From NCBI RefSeq assembly GCF_014648355.1, contig NZ_BMQY01000005.1, positions 574,018-638,017 of the forward strand: DNA of 64,000 bases, read 5' to 3'. A program made the translations under genes and the position numbers. The notes beneath the pieces are model-generated. The model was not told where the DNA came from, ran no database searches, and was given only the letters and a program-made list of their open reading frames with translations. The DNA comes from Couchioplanes azureus (GTDB lineage: Bacteria > Actinomycetota > Actinomycetes > Mycobacteriales > Micromonosporaceae). Below are positions 15,591 through 24,556 of the stretch, one piece after another (positions within the stretch are counted from its first letter, which is position 1; every line of letters starts with the position of its first letter).

Positions 15591-16544
15591 GTGACTCCGA
15601 AGATCGAACTGCATCTCCATCTCGAGGGCTCCGTCCGGCCCGCTACCCTGCTGCGGCTGGCACGCCGGAACCGGGTGACACTGCCGACGGACGATCCGCG
15701 GGCACTGGCCCGGCTGTTCGCCTTCCGCGACTTCGCCCACTTCGTCGAGGTGTGGAACCTGGTCATGGGCTGCCTGCGGACGCCCGAGGATCTCCGGCAG
15801 ATCGTGGTCGACTATGCGCAGGAGGCGCGGCGCCACGGTGCGGTGTACGTGGAGGGCATCTTCACTCCGCAGCCGGAGCAGGTGGCCGAGATCGGGCTCG
15901 ACGCCATGTTCGAGGGCTACTGTGCGGGCGCCACAGAGGCCGAGCAGGTGCACGGAGTGATCGTCCGGCTGACGCCGGAGCAGTACCGCGGCTGCGATCC
16001 CGAGTTCGGCACCGCGGTGGCGCGGGCGGCGGTACGGTTCGCCGGCCGCGGGGTGGTCGGCTTCGGCCTCGCCGGCTTCGAGGGCCGCTACCCGGACGCC
16101 CCGCACGCCGAAGCGATGCGCATCGCCGCCGACGGCGGGCTGGGCCTGGTGCCCCACGCGGGCGAACTCGCCGGTCCGGCCTCGATCCGCTCCGCGCTGC
16201 GGATGGGCGCGAGCCGTCTGCGCCACGGGATCCGCGCCGCCGAGGACCCGTACCTGCTCGCCGAGCTCGCCGAGCGCCGCATCGTCCTGGACGTCTGTCC
16301 CACCTCGAACCGCCGGCTGGGCGTGACGGGCGCCGACCACCCACTGCCCCGCCTCGTGGCGGCCGGTGTCGCCTGCTCGATCTCCACCGACGACCCGGCC
16401 CTGTTCGACACCGACCTGTCCACGGAGTACGCGCTTGCCGCGGGCCTCGGCGTCACGGCCGAGGCGGCCTACCGCGCAGGGCTCGAGGGTGCCCTCTGCG
16501 ACGACGCCACCCGGGCCCGCCTGGCCGCGCTGGCCCCGGATTGA
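15591..16544 (+). CDS. Adenosine deaminase family protein
   Basis: A 317-residue TIM-barrel deaminase. Zinc ligands and catalytic motifs are all present: ELHLHLEGS (residues 6-14), VPHAGE (His and the proton-donor Glu), RLRHGI, CPTSNRRLG and the metal-binding Asp pair in ISTDDPALF. It should convert adenosine or a related 6-amino purine nucleoside to the 6-oxo form; actinobacterial paralogues include aminodeoxyfutalosine deaminase, so the exact substrate is open. GTG at 15591 is chosen because it directly precedes the barrel (VTPKIELHLH); GTG 15576 is an alternative. CAGAAT lies five bases upstream, so the mRNA may be leaderless. Confidence 0.85.
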   Translation: MTPKIELHLHLEGSVRPATLLRLARRNRVTLPTDDPRALARLFAFRDFAHFVEVWNLVMGCLRTPEDLRQIVVDYAQEARRHGAVYVEGIFTPQPEQVAEIGLDAMFEGYCAGATEAEQVHGVIVRLTPEQYRGCDPEFGTAVARAAVRFAGRGVVGFGLAGFEGRYPDAPHAEAMRIAADGGLGLVPHAGELAGPASIRSALRMGASRLRHGIRAAEDPYLLAELAERRIVLDVCPTSNRRLGVTGADHPLPRLVAAGVACSISTDDPALFDTDLSTEYALAAGLGVTAEAAYRAGLEGALCDDATRARLAALAPD

Positions 16545-16557
16545 TCAGGCGCGGTAG

Positions 16558-17142
16558 TCAGCGCGGGTCGAGGATCGCGACGAGGAAGTCGGAGCCGGGC
16601 GTGAACGGGCGCAGGTCCCAGGTGGCGAGGAGGAGCCCGGGCGCCAGGCCGGCGGTGGCGGCGTCGGCGAGGAAGTCGTCGAAGTCGTAGCCCCGGCCCG
16701 CACCGAAGCCGATCACCGCCCGGCCGTTCCCGGCAAGGTGCGTACGCATGCGGCGCAGGATCTCGACGCGGGTGGAGGGCGCCGCGAAGGCCATGACGTT
16801 GCCGGCCGAGACGATGGCGTCGAAGCGCTCCGGCAGGTCGAGCTCGGACAGGTCGCCGACCAGCCAGCGGGGGCCGGGGTGGTCCTCGCGGGCGGCCGCG
16901 ATCAGCTCGGGATCGAGGTCGACGCCGGTCACGTCGTGCCCGGCCGCGGCGAGGTGACCTCCGACGCGGCCGGTGCCGCAGCCGGCGTCGAGGATGCGCG
17001 AGCCCCGCGGGACCATCGCGTCGATCAGGCGGGCCTCGCCGGCGAGGTCGGCACCCTCGGCGGCCATGGTGCGGAACCGCTCGATGTACCACTTCGAGTG
17101 GCCCGGGTCCTGCGCGAGCTTCTCCAGCCAGAGGTTGTCCAC
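16558..17142 (-). CDS. Class I SAM-dependent methyltransferase
   Basis: A 194-residue protein with motif I ILDAGCGTGRVGGHLAA, the acidic motif II VTGVDLDPELIAAA, GDLSELDLPERFDAIVSAGN and a mostly C-terminal methyltransferase fold pattern. The acceptor is unknown. The GTG at 17142 (MDNLWLEKL) is preceded by AGGG eight bases upstream; a GTG at 17181 would fall inside the terminator hairpin of the neighbouring gene and is therefore unlikely. It converges with the adenosine deaminase gene with a 13-base gap. Confidence 0.78.
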   Translation of the reverse strand: MDNLWLEKLAQDPGHSKWYIERFRTMAAEGADLAGEARLIDAMVPRGSRILDAGCGTGRVGGHLAAAGHDVTGVDLDPELIAAAREDHPGPRWLVGDLSELDLPERFDAIVSAGNVMAFAAPSTRVEILRRMRTHLAGNGRAVIGFGAGRGYDFDDFLADAATAGLAPGLLLATWDLRPFTPGSDFLVAILDPR

Positions 17143-17164
17143 CTCGCTGACCCTGCCAGAACGG

Positions 17165-17199
17165 CACAGGCCCGGCCGCACGAGGGGGCCGGGCCTGTG
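17165..17199 (-). terminator. Hairpin terminator of the LVIVD-repeat gene
   Basis: A perfect 13-bp stem (CACAGGCCCGGCC/GGCCGGGCCTGTG) with a 9-base loop lies just past the stop at 17210 of the leftward gene and just before the next leftward gene, separating the two transcripts. Confidence 0.72.
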
Positions 17200-17209
17200 A
17201 CTCAGGGTG

Positions 17210-18652
17210 TCACCACTTACGGAAGTTGTCCTGTGTCTGCGCGTTGAACTCGTCGGTACGGGCCCTACGGGCCAGGTTGGTGCGGATGTCCTTCAGCTCC
17301 AGCACGTCCATGCCCTTGACGATGTCGTTGGAGTAGATGAAGCCGTTGTACCAGTACGCCGACCACGAGCCGCCGCTGACGAACTGGGTGGCCGACAGCG
17401 GGCCGCGCTCCCAGTACGCGATCTCCTTGGGCGCCCGGGAGTCGGTGAAGTCCCAGACCGAGATGCCGCCCTGGTACCACGCCTGCACCATGATGTCGCG
17501 GCCCGGCATCGGGATCAGCGAGCCGTTGTGGGCCACGCAGTTCTCGAACTCGGTGTTGAGCCGCGGGATCTTGAAGTAGCTGCGGAACTCCAGCTTGCGC
17601 TTGTCGCCGCGGCCCACGATGTCGTAGATCGCGTCGGCGCCGCGGTTCGGGCCGATCTCCGGGTTGCAGGTGGCCATGCCGCCGCCGCCCAGCTCGTCGG
17701 TGAAGACGACCTTGGTGGCGTTGTTGTTGAAGGTCGCGGAGTGCCAGAAGGAGAAGTTGACGGTGTCGCGGACGGTGGTGATCACCCGCGGCGCCGAGCG
17801 GACCGAGATGTCGAACAGCACGCCGTCACCCATGCAGGCGCCCGCCGCGATGTCCTTCTCCGGGTACGCCGTGATGTCGTGGCAGCCGGTGGTCGGCTGC
17901 TGCTCCTCGCCGGGGCCGCCCGGGTTGCCACCGTCCGGGAACAGCACCGGCGTCGCGACGACCGCGGCCGCGGCCGGGTCCTTCAGCGGCACCCGGATGA
18001 TCGAGATCTTGTCGTGCGGCAGCGCGCAGTTGGGCAGGTCCGCCGCGGCCAGGTTGTACGACGACACGTAGATGTAGGCCGAGTCGTCGCCCGCCTTGCC
18101 GGGAACCAGCGTCTGCGTGTGCGAGCCACAGTCGGTCTTGATCGACTTGAGGTACTTCGGCGTCACCGGGTCGCTGATGTCGAAGATCTTGATGCCTTCC
18201 CAGCGGTCGCCGGGTGCGGCCGTCGTGGACGCGGTGTTGTCGCAGGAGTCGTTGGTGCGCTGCGAGTCGGTGCCCAGGAAGAGCAGGTTGCCGGTGACGG
18301 AGACGTCGTTCTGCGAGCCGGGGCAGAGCACCTGGGCCGCCACCACGGGCGCCTTGGGGTTCTTGATGTCGTAGACGGTGAAGCCGTTGTAGTTGCCGCC
18401 GAAGGCGTAGTGGCCCTGGAAGGCCCAGTCCGAGTTGGTCGAGTTGGCGAAGGGACCGGTCTTCGGCAGGTACGCGACCTGCTTGATGTTCGGCGTGCTG
18501 GCGACCTCGTCGACGCCGGGCGGAGTGCCGGGATCGGCCGGCGTCTGTGCCATACCGCTCGAGGGCGCCACCAGCAAGCCGGCGACGACCACCGCCGCAC
18601 CGGCGAACGCCAGGCGCCTGAGCTGCCGCCCTCGTGGGGCAGAGTGCTTCAT
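17210..18652 (-). CDS. Secreted LVIVD-repeat (beta-propeller-like) protein
   Basis: A 480-residue exported protein. A signal sequence (LRRLAFAGAAVVVAGLLVAP) precedes repeated blade-like units such as GFTVYDIKNPKAPVVAAQVL, GIKIFDISDPVTPKYLKSI, GISVWDFTDSRAPKEIAYW, the hallmark of LVIVD repeats. Several conserved His and Cys (CGSHTQTL, CHDITAYP, CVAHNGSL) may stabilise the fold or bind metal. No enzyme activity is assigned to the family. ATG 18652 has AAGGAG five bases upstream. It is divergently arranged with a DUF305 gene. Confidence 0.82.
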   Translation of the reverse strand: MKHSAPRGRQLRRLAFAGAAVVVAGLLVAPSSGMAQTPADPGTPPGVDEVASTPNIKQVAYLPKTGPFANSTNSDWAFQGHYAFGGNYNGFTVYDIKNPKAPVVAAQVLCPGSQNDVSVTGNLLFLGTDSQRTNDSCDNTASTTAAPGDRWEGIKIFDISDPVTPKYLKSIKTDCGSHTQTLVPGKAGDDSAYIYVSSYNLAAADLPNCALPHDKISIIRVPLKDPAAAAVVATPVLFPDGGNPGGPGEEQQPTTGCHDITAYPEKDIAAGACMGDGVLFDISVRSAPRVITTVRDTVNFSFWHSATFNNNATKVVFTDELGGGGMATCNPEIGPNRGADAIYDIVGRGDKRKLEFRSYFKIPRLNTEFENCVAHNGSLIPMPGRDIMVQAWYQGGISVWDFTDSRAPKEIAYWERGPLSATQFVSGGSWSAYWYNGFIYSNDIVKGMDVLELKDIRTNLARRARTDEFNAQTQDNFRKW

Positions 18653-18782
18653 GGAGCTCCTTCCGGCTGTCCACGCACCGCGGGTCAAGGTGTTGTCACT
18701 GTCGGTGCGCATTCACCTTCGTCGCTACGATAGTGCGCCTGGGCGTTGCCAGGGAACCGCGTTGCGAAACTGAAAGGATTCG

Positions 18783-19448
18783 ATGAACCGGCAGAGAACA
18801 TTGATGCTGATCGGTGTCGTCGTGGTGGCCCTCGGCGCGGGCGGCACGGTACTGGCGGCACGCTCCGGGGAGGACGCTCCGGCCGCGGCACCCCGGGTCA
18901 GCTCCGGCCCGCCGGAACGCGTCATCCTGCCGGGACGACCGGGTGACTCCGCGGTCGTGACCGATTCCGACAAGGTGCGCGCACCCGACGGGTCCACCTA
19001 CAACTCGATCGACACCGCCTTCGTCCAGATGATGATCGTCCACCACGGACAGGCGATCGAGATGGCGAAGCTGGCACCCGGCCGCGCCGCCGACGCGCAG
19101 CTCCGGGCCCTGGCGGAGCGGATCAGCGCAGCACAAAGCCCCGAGGTCGGATGGCTGCAGGGATGGTTGCGGGACCGCAAGCTGCCCGCGAGCGACCCCG
19201 CACACGATCACCGCACGATGCCGGGTATGCAGTCGGAGGCCGCCATGGCGGCCCTGGCCGGGCTCACCGGGACGGCCTTCGACCGCGAGTTCGTCCGGAT
19301 GATGTCCGCTCATCATCGGGGCGCGATCCAGATGGCGGGCGACGCGCTCGGCGGCGGCGCCGACCCGGCGCTCCGCGAACTGGCCAACGAGATGGCGGTC
19401 GAGCAGGGCAGCGAGATCCGCCGGATGCACCAGCTGTCCGCCGGATAG
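18783..19448 (+). CDS. DUF305 exported protein
   Basis: A 221-residue protein with an N-terminal membrane anchor or signal (LMLIGVVVVALGAGGTVLAA) and two copies of the DUF305 signature: FVQMMIVHHGQAIEMAKLA and FVRMMSAHHRGAIQMAGDAL. The paired HH and Met residues (also DHRTMPGM between them) are consistent with metal binding, probably copper, outside the membrane; that role is inference. AAAGGA precedes the ATG by about eight bases. It shares a 130-base divergent promoter region with the LVIVD-repeat gene. Confidence 0.85.
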   Translation: MNRQRTLMLIGVVVVALGAGGTVLAARSGEDAPAAAPRVSSGPPERVILPGRPGDSAVVTDSDKVRAPDGSTYNSIDTAFVQMMIVHHGQAIEMAKLAPGRAADAQLRALAERISAAQSPEVGWLQGWLRDRKLPASDPAHDHRTMPGMQSEAAMAALAGLTGTAFDREFVRMMSAHHRGAIQMAGDALGGGADPALRELANEMAVEQGSEIRRMHQLSAG

Positions 19449-19524
19449 GCGGCCGCGGTTACATCGATCACGTCCGCCTTCCGGCGGATGCGCCGGCACG
19501 GCGTTCGTGGATAGGTTGTCCGGT

Positions 19525-19845
19525 GTGAAGGGGAATGGTGTGCTCCGGCTGTCGCTCGCCACCTCCATCCTTTTCGCCCTGTTGACCGGCGCGGCTGCCA
19601 CCGCCCCAGCGGCGGAGCCGGTGCCCGCTGCCCCGTCCACCGCCATCGCCGCCCCGGCGGTCGAGGCGTCCGAGGACACCCCGCCCGTCCTGGTCGAGTC
19701 CCCGGCCCTCGCCACGAGCCCGCCCGTCGCCGCCGCCGAGGCGGTCCCGCTGCCCGCGACCGGTGCCCCGGTCGCGGTCGCCCACCTGCACGGCCGGTCC
19801 GGTGGTGCCGTCGCCGGGCCGCGGGCGCCTCCCGCCGCCGCCTGA
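19525..19845 (+). CDS. Small secreted Ala/Pro-rich protein
   Basis: A 106-residue protein with a signal peptide (VLRLSLATSILFALLTGAAA) followed by a low-complexity Ala/Pro/Val region without recognisable domain. GTG at 19525 has TAGGTT seven bases upstream (leaderless-like); another GTG at 19507 is in frame. Third-position GC is as in neighbours, which supports coding. Function unknown. Confidence 0.5.
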   Translation: MKGNGVLRLSLATSILFALLTGAAATAPAAEPVPAAPSTAIAAPAVEASEDTPPVLVESPALATSPPVAAAEAVPLPATGAPVAVAHLHGRSGGAVAGPRAPPAAA

Positions 19846-19924
19846 TCGATCCGGCAGGACCCGGCCTTCAGACGTAGCCGGGGGTCATCGATTAGCGGCG
19901 TCATCGGCGGATAAGGAATGGGAC

Positions 19925-20812
19925 ATGGACTTCACGCTCGAGCTCCTCGGCGACACCAGCGGCCGGGTGGCGGTCATCTGGCTGGCGCTCCTCGCGCTGG
20001 CGGCGGTCGCGCTGGGCGCGCTCGCCCTGCCCGCGGGCGTACGCCGCCCGCGGGAGATCGCCGCGTGGCTGGCGGAGTCGGCGGCGCGCCGGCGCGCCGA
20101 CCTGCGGCGCCGCGCCGGGCTGGCCCAGGAGACGATCCGGTACGCCGCGGAGGTCGCGGTGGCGGCGCAGGGCGCGGCCGCCACCGCCGAGCGGCGCCGC
20201 GAGCGGTGCCAGCAGGCCCAGGCCGAGGTGGAGCGCGCCTGGCAGGCATGGCAGGACGCGGACGCGCGCCTCGAACGGGCCCGCCGGGCCGCGGCGTGGG
20301 CCACCCCGGAGACCGCGCCGTCGGCCGAGGAGGTCGCGGAGCGGGCACAGGCCCTGCGCCGGGCCGCGCAGGCCGCCTACCGCCGGGGTGACCTGTCCGA
20401 CACCCAGCTGCTGGACGCGCTGACGTACCGCAACGGCTGGAATCCGGCGCTGCACCCGCTCGCCCAGGAGCTGGCCCTCGCCCGGGCCACGGCGAGTCAC
20501 CGCTTCGCCGCGTACCAGCAGGCGCTGACCGGGGAGGAGGCCGCCTGGCAGGCCGCCGACGTGGCGACCGCCGCGGTCCGGACCCTGCGCCACGAGGCGA
20601 CGGCCGCACAGGCGCGCGCCGACGCGGCCTGGGAGGCGCTGCCGGAGCGAGCCCGCGCCCTCCTGCGCCAGGTCCCTTCCCCCGCCTCCGAGACCACGCA
20701 GGCCCTGGCGACCCAGGATGCCGGGCCGACCCAGGAGATCCGGCCGCGGCGGGAGGTGCCGTCCTGGGCGCAGCCGACCGGCGGGCGGCCGCGGATCGCC
20801 GGGGTGCGCTGA
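19925..20812 (+). CDS. Membrane-anchored coiled-coil protein
   Basis: A 295-residue protein with one N-terminal transmembrane segment (VAVIWLALLALAAVALGALA, about residues 17-36) and a long Ala/Arg/Glu-rich helical region likely to form coiled coils (for example AATAERRRERCQQAQAEVER, and a second stretch after residue 170). The C-terminal 40 residues are Pro/Gln-rich. No known family recognised. AAGGA lies about eight bases before the ATG. The next gene begins five bases after its stop, so the two are probably co-transcribed. Confidence 0.7.
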   Translation: MDFTLELLGDTSGRVAVIWLALLALAAVALGALALPAGVRRPREIAAWLAESAARRRADLRRRAGLAQETIRYAAEVAVAAQGAAATAERRRERCQQAQAEVERAWQAWQDADARLERARRAAAWATPETAPSAEEVAERAQALRRAAQAAYRRGDLSDTQLLDALTYRNGWNPALHPLAQELALARATASHRFAAYQQALTGEEAAWQAADVATAAVRTLRHEATAAQARADAAWEALPERARALLRQVPSPASETTQALATQDAGPTQEIRPRREVPSWAQPTGGRPRIAGVR

Positions 20813-20817
20813 CGAGC

Positions 20818-21714
20818 ATGCGGATCGCCCTGGTCACCTCGCACCGGTTCCCCGAACCACACTGGCGGGACGAGGACACCCCGCTGGTGGCACGGGAGCT
20901 GCGCGAGCGCGGCGCGACCTGCGACGTCGTGACCTGGGACGGCGCCGAACGGGTCGAGTGGGCCGGCTACGGCGCGGTGGTGCTGCAGTCGCCATGGAGC
21001 ATGTGGACGCGACTGCCCGCCTTCGACGAATGGCTGTGGGACCGCGAGCTCGACGGCACCCGCCTGCTCAACCCGCTCGACGCGATCGCCCTCGGCGCGA
21101 ACAAGCGGTATCTGTCACAGCTGGGCGCCGCGGGGGTACCGATAGTGCCGTCGACGCTGGTCGAGGAGCCGGACGCCGCCACCCTGCGCGCCGTCTTCGC
21201 CGCGGCGGACGCCTCCCGGCCCACCGTCGTCGCCAAGCCCATCGCCTCCGGCGGCACCCTCGGCGCCCGGGAGTTCACGATGGACGAGCTGTCCGCCCTG
21301 GTCGCCTACCTGCGCGAGCTGGGGCCGGCGCTCGTGCAGCCGTACGTGACGGCCATCGACGCCCACCGGGAGCTCGGCGTCGTCACGCTCGACGGCACGA
21401 TCTCGCACGCCGTGACCAAGGCGGCGATCCTGCGGCCCGGCGACAGCCCCCGGGCGTTCCACCCGGACCCGCAGCCGTACCCGGGGCTCACCGCCCAGCA
21501 GGAGCGGGTGATCCGGCACGCGTACGCCGAGCTGCGCAAGCTGCTGGTCAACGAGCCGTTGTCGGTGCGGCTCGACTTCATCATCGACCCGGCGTCCCCC
21601 TCCGGCCTGCTGCTGCTCGAGGTGGAGATGGTCGCCCCGGTGAAGTTCCTTCCGCTGTTCCCCGAGCAGTGTGCCAACTACGCCGAGGCGATCCTCGCCC
21701 GCGCCCGGTCCTGA
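20818..21714 (+). CDS. ATP-grasp protein (DcsG/RimK-like)
   Basis: A 298-residue ATP-grasp enzyme. The N-terminal part (MRIALVTSHRFPEP, DVVTWDGAERVEWAGYGAVV, QSPWSMW) matches the DcsG/RimK-like glutathione-synthetase-fold group. The ATP-binding Lys is in TVVAKPIASGG, the hinge in LVQPYVTAID and the metal site in SVRLDFIID...LLLLEVEMVAP, where E-x-E replaces the more usual E-x-N. It probably joins a carboxylate and an amine using ATP; no partner genes reveal the substrates. It follows the coiled-coil gene by five bases. Confidence 0.78.
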   Translation: MRIALVTSHRFPEPHWRDEDTPLVARELRERGATCDVVTWDGAERVEWAGYGAVVLQSPWSMWTRLPAFDEWLWDRELDGTRLLNPLDAIALGANKRYLSQLGAAGVPIVPSTLVEEPDAATLRAVFAAADASRPTVVAKPIASGGTLGAREFTMDELSALVAYLRELGPALVQPYVTAIDAHRELGVVTLDGTISHAVTKAAILRPGDSPRAFHPDPQPYPGLTAQQERVIRHAYAELRKLLVNEPLSVRLDFIIDPASPSGLLLLEVEMVAPVKFLPLFPEQCANYAEAILARARS

Positions 21715-21774
21715 GGTCGTATTGAGGGGCCGGCGGCCTTGGCCGTCCGTCCTCGGCGCTCATACGCTCCGCGC

Positions 21775-22941
21775 ATGAGGAAAACCCTGGGCGTCGCGGT
21801 CGCCGGGTTCGGCTGGATGGGCCGCGTGCACACCCAGTCCTACCTGCGGGTTCTGCATCACTTCCCGGATCTTCCGGTACGCCCGGAGCTGGTGGCCGTC
21901 GCGGACGAGGTGCCGGGCCGGGCCGAGGAGGCCGCCGAGCGCTACGGCTTCGCGACCGCCACCCGTGACTGGCGCGAGCTGCTCGCCGACCCGGCGGTCC
22001 GGGCGGCGAGCATCGGCGCCCCGAACTTCCTGCACCGCGAGATGGGCGTCGCGCTGGCCCGGGCCGGCAAGCACGTCTGGATCGAGAAGCCGGTCGGCCT
22101 CACCGCCGCCGACGCCCGGGCGGTCGCCGCCGCGGTCCGCGAGTCCGGCGTCCAGGGCACCGTCGGGTTCAACTACCGCCACGCCCCCGCCGTGGCCGCC
22201 GCCCGCGAGCTGATCGCCGGCGGCGAGCTCGGCGCGGTCACCCATGCGCGTTTCCGCCTCTTCAGCGACTACGCCGCCCACCCGGACGGGGCGCTGAGCT
22301 GGCGTTTCGAGCGAGCCCGCGGCGGCAGCGGCGTGCTCGCAGACCTGGCCGCCCACGGCGTGGACCTGCTCCGGCACCTGCTCGGCGAGATCGAGTCGCT
22401 GGTCGCCGACACCGCCGTCTTCGTGCCCGAGCGCCCCCGGCCGACCGGCGCGACCGCCGGGCACACCCGGGCCGCCGGCGGCGAGCCGGGCCCCGTCGAG
22501 AACGAGGACTACGTCGCGGCGCACCTGCGGCTCGCGTCCGGGGCGCGGGCCGTGCTGGAGGCGAGCCGGGTCGCCGTCGGGGAGCAGAACAGCTACGGCT
22601 TCGAGGTGCACGGGACCCGCGGCGCGGTGGCGTGGGACTTCCGCCGCCTGGGCGAGCTGGCCGTCAGCACCGGCGGCGACTACCAGGACCAGCCCACCCG
22701 TACGGTTCTGGTGGGGCCGGGCCACGGCGAGTACGCGGCCTTCCAGCCGGGCAGCGGCAACGCCATGGGGTACGACGACCTCAAGGTGATCGAGGCGTGG
22801 CACTTCCTGCGCTCGATCGCGGAGGGCCGGCCGTACGGTGCCACCCTCGACGACGCGGTCCGCGCCGCGGAGGTCCTCGACGCGATGGCGGTGTCCGCCG
22901 AGACCCGCGCCTGGGTGACGCCGGCTCAGCTGAGCACGTAG
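21775..22941 (+). CDS. Gfo/Idh/MocA family oxidoreductase
   Basis: A 388-residue NAD(P)-dependent dehydrogenase. The nucleotide motif is VAVAGFGWMGRVHTQSY (residues 6-22), the catalytic-Lys motif is WIEKPVGLTAADA, and the C-terminal beta domain has GSGVLADLAAHGVDLLRHLL. Family members oxidise sugar or inositol hydroxyls; the exact substrate is unknown. TACGCT lies six bases before the ATG, so the transcript is probably leaderless. Its 3' end overlaps the convergent GGDEF gene by 16 bases. Confidence 0.85.
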   Translation: MRKTLGVAVAGFGWMGRVHTQSYLRVLHHFPDLPVRPELVAVADEVPGRAEEAAERYGFATATRDWRELLADPAVRAASIGAPNFLHREMGVALARAGKHVWIEKPVGLTAADARAVAAAVRESGVQGTVGFNYRHAPAVAAARELIAGGELGAVTHARFRLFSDYAAHPDGALSWRFERARGGSGVLADLAAHGVDLLRHLLGEIESLVADTAVFVPERPRPTGATAGHTRAAGGEPGPVENEDYVAAHLRLASGARAVLEASRVAVGEQNSYGFEVHGTRGAVAWDFRRLGELAVSTGGDYQDQPTRTVLVGPGHGEYAAFQPGSGNAMGYDDLKVIEAWHFLRSIAEGRPYGATLDDAVRAAEVLDAMAVSAETRAWVTPAQLST

Positions 22942-24413
22942 CGGCCGCGCCCCAGCTGCTTGGCCCGGTACATCGCCGCGTCGGCGACGCGCAGCAGGGC
23001 CTCGTCGCCGGCCACGTCGCGGGCCGCGATGCCGATGCTGGTGCCGACGACCAGCTGGTGCCCCTCGTACGGCACCGGCCAGGCGATCTCGGTCAGCAGC
23101 CGCTCGGCGAGCCGCACCGCCTCGTCGGCCGCCACGCCCGGCAGCAACAGGACGAACTCGTCGCCGCCGAGCCGGGCCACGAGATCCTGCTCGCGGACCG
23201 CCGCGGAGAGCCGTTCCGCGATCGCGAGCAGGACCGCGTCCCCGGCTTCGTGGCCGTACCTGTCGTTGATGTCCTTGAAGCCGTCGAGATCGAGGTAGAG
23301 GACCGCGACCGGGTCGTCCGGCGCCGGCACCGCACGGGCGAGCCGGTCCCGCAGGACCGAGCGGTTGGCCAGGCCGGTGAGCGGGTCGCGGCGCGCCTGC
23401 TGCGCCAGCAACGCCTGGGCACGCTCCTGCTCGCGTACGGCGGTCGTGAACCGGACGATCACCAGCAGGGCGCAGGCCGCCGAGGCCACCACCGCGGTGA
23501 TCTTGTCATCGGCGACGAGGGTGAGCAGCGGAGCCGTCATGAGCGCGATGGCCAGGAAGAAGATCCGGGCCGGGTGCAGGACCGTGACCTCCGTGCCCGG
23601 ACTGGTGAGCTCGAGCCGGGCGGGGTGCATCCCGGCCGCGACGAGCAGGGCGTTGCCGAAGAGTACCGCGGCGCTGAGGCGGCCGTAGAGCTCCTCGGAC
23701 AGCACGTACGGCAGGACGTTCCAGGCCAGATCCATGCTCAGGAACCACATCGCCCCCGCGAGCACGAGCCGGGTGGGCGCGGTCCGCACGCCGGGCGACA
23801 TCGCCACGACGAGCGCACCGCTGAGCAGGACGACGTCGGCGAAGGGATAGAGCAGGGGCACCGCGGACTCGGCCAGCGCGAAGCCCTCGGCCAGCGGCTT
23901 CATGATGAACTGCCAGCTGACGGCGCCGGCCGCGACCGTCAGGGTGAGCGCGTCCACGACGGCGCCCCGCAACCGCCCCGGCGCCCGGCGCCGTGCCATC
24001 AGCGCCAGGGCCGCCGCCAGCAGCGGATATCCGCCCAGCCAGAACGCGTCGGCGATGCCCACGGCCGGGACGCCGCCGAGGAAGTGCGCCGCCACCAGCT
24101 CGTACGCGTCCCCGGCGAACCACAGGGTCATCCCGGCGGCGACGAGCGCCCACGGCAGCCGCTCCCGCCCCCGCTGCTCGGCCACCGTCACCCGCGCCAC
24201 CAGCTGCCGGGCGGGCGCCGAGCGGTGCCGGGGCCGCGGGCGGTGCTGTCGCCGTGGCCCCATCCGCAGGACGGAACACCAGGCCAGCGCGCACAGCGTG
24301 GCGTACGTGACCAGGTGGATGAGCTCGCCGGCGAGCGTGTAGAAGACGGCCGTCTCCACGAGGGTGACGACGAACATCACCAGCAGGAAGAGGCGAACGC
24401 CGGACCGGGCCAC
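22926..24413 (-). CDS. Membrane diguanylate cyclase (GGDEF)
   Basis: A 495-residue protein with about nine to ten hydrophobic segments in the first 320 residues and a C-terminal GGDEF domain. The active-site LGGDEFVLLL is intact, and DPLTGLANR, LDLDGFKDINDRYGHEAGD and SIGIA complete the domain; no EAL domain follows. It should make cyclic di-GMP in response to an unknown signal sensed by the membrane part. No RxxD inhibitory site was obvious upstream of the GGDEF residues. GTG start at 24413. Confidence 0.87.
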   Translation of the reverse strand: MARSGVRLFLLVMFVVTLVETAVFYTLAGELIHLVTYATLCALAWCSVLRMGPRRQHRPRPRHRSAPARQLVARVTVAEQRGRERLPWALVAAGMTLWFAGDAYELVAAHFLGGVPAVGIADAFWLGGYPLLAAALALMARRRAPGRLRGAVVDALTLTVAAGAVSWQFIMKPLAEGFALAESAVPLLYPFADVVLLSGALVVAMSPGVRTAPTRLVLAGAMWFLSMDLAWNVLPYVLSEELYGRLSAAVLFGNALLVAAGMHPARLELTSPGTEVTVLHPARIFFLAIALMTAPLLTLVADDKITAVVASAACALLVIVRFTTAVREQERAQALLAQQARRDPLTGLANRSVLRDRLARAVPAPDDPVAVLYLDLDGFKDINDRYGHEAGDAVLLAIAERLSAAVREQDLVARLGGDEFVLLLPGVAADEAVRLAERLLTEIAWPVPYEGHQLVVGTSIGIAARDVAGDEALLRVADAAMYRAKQLGRGRYVLS

Positions 24414-24556
24414 GCCGGACCATCGTCAGGTTCCGGCGGGCACATGAGCGGTTGTGCGCTCCCTAACGGGTTGCGCCTCGGGTCACCTTTCCGCTGGCGG
24501 ACCGCCGCCCGTTTGTGCGTACTGTGCCGCGCTCGCCTCTCCGTCGCCGGAAATGA

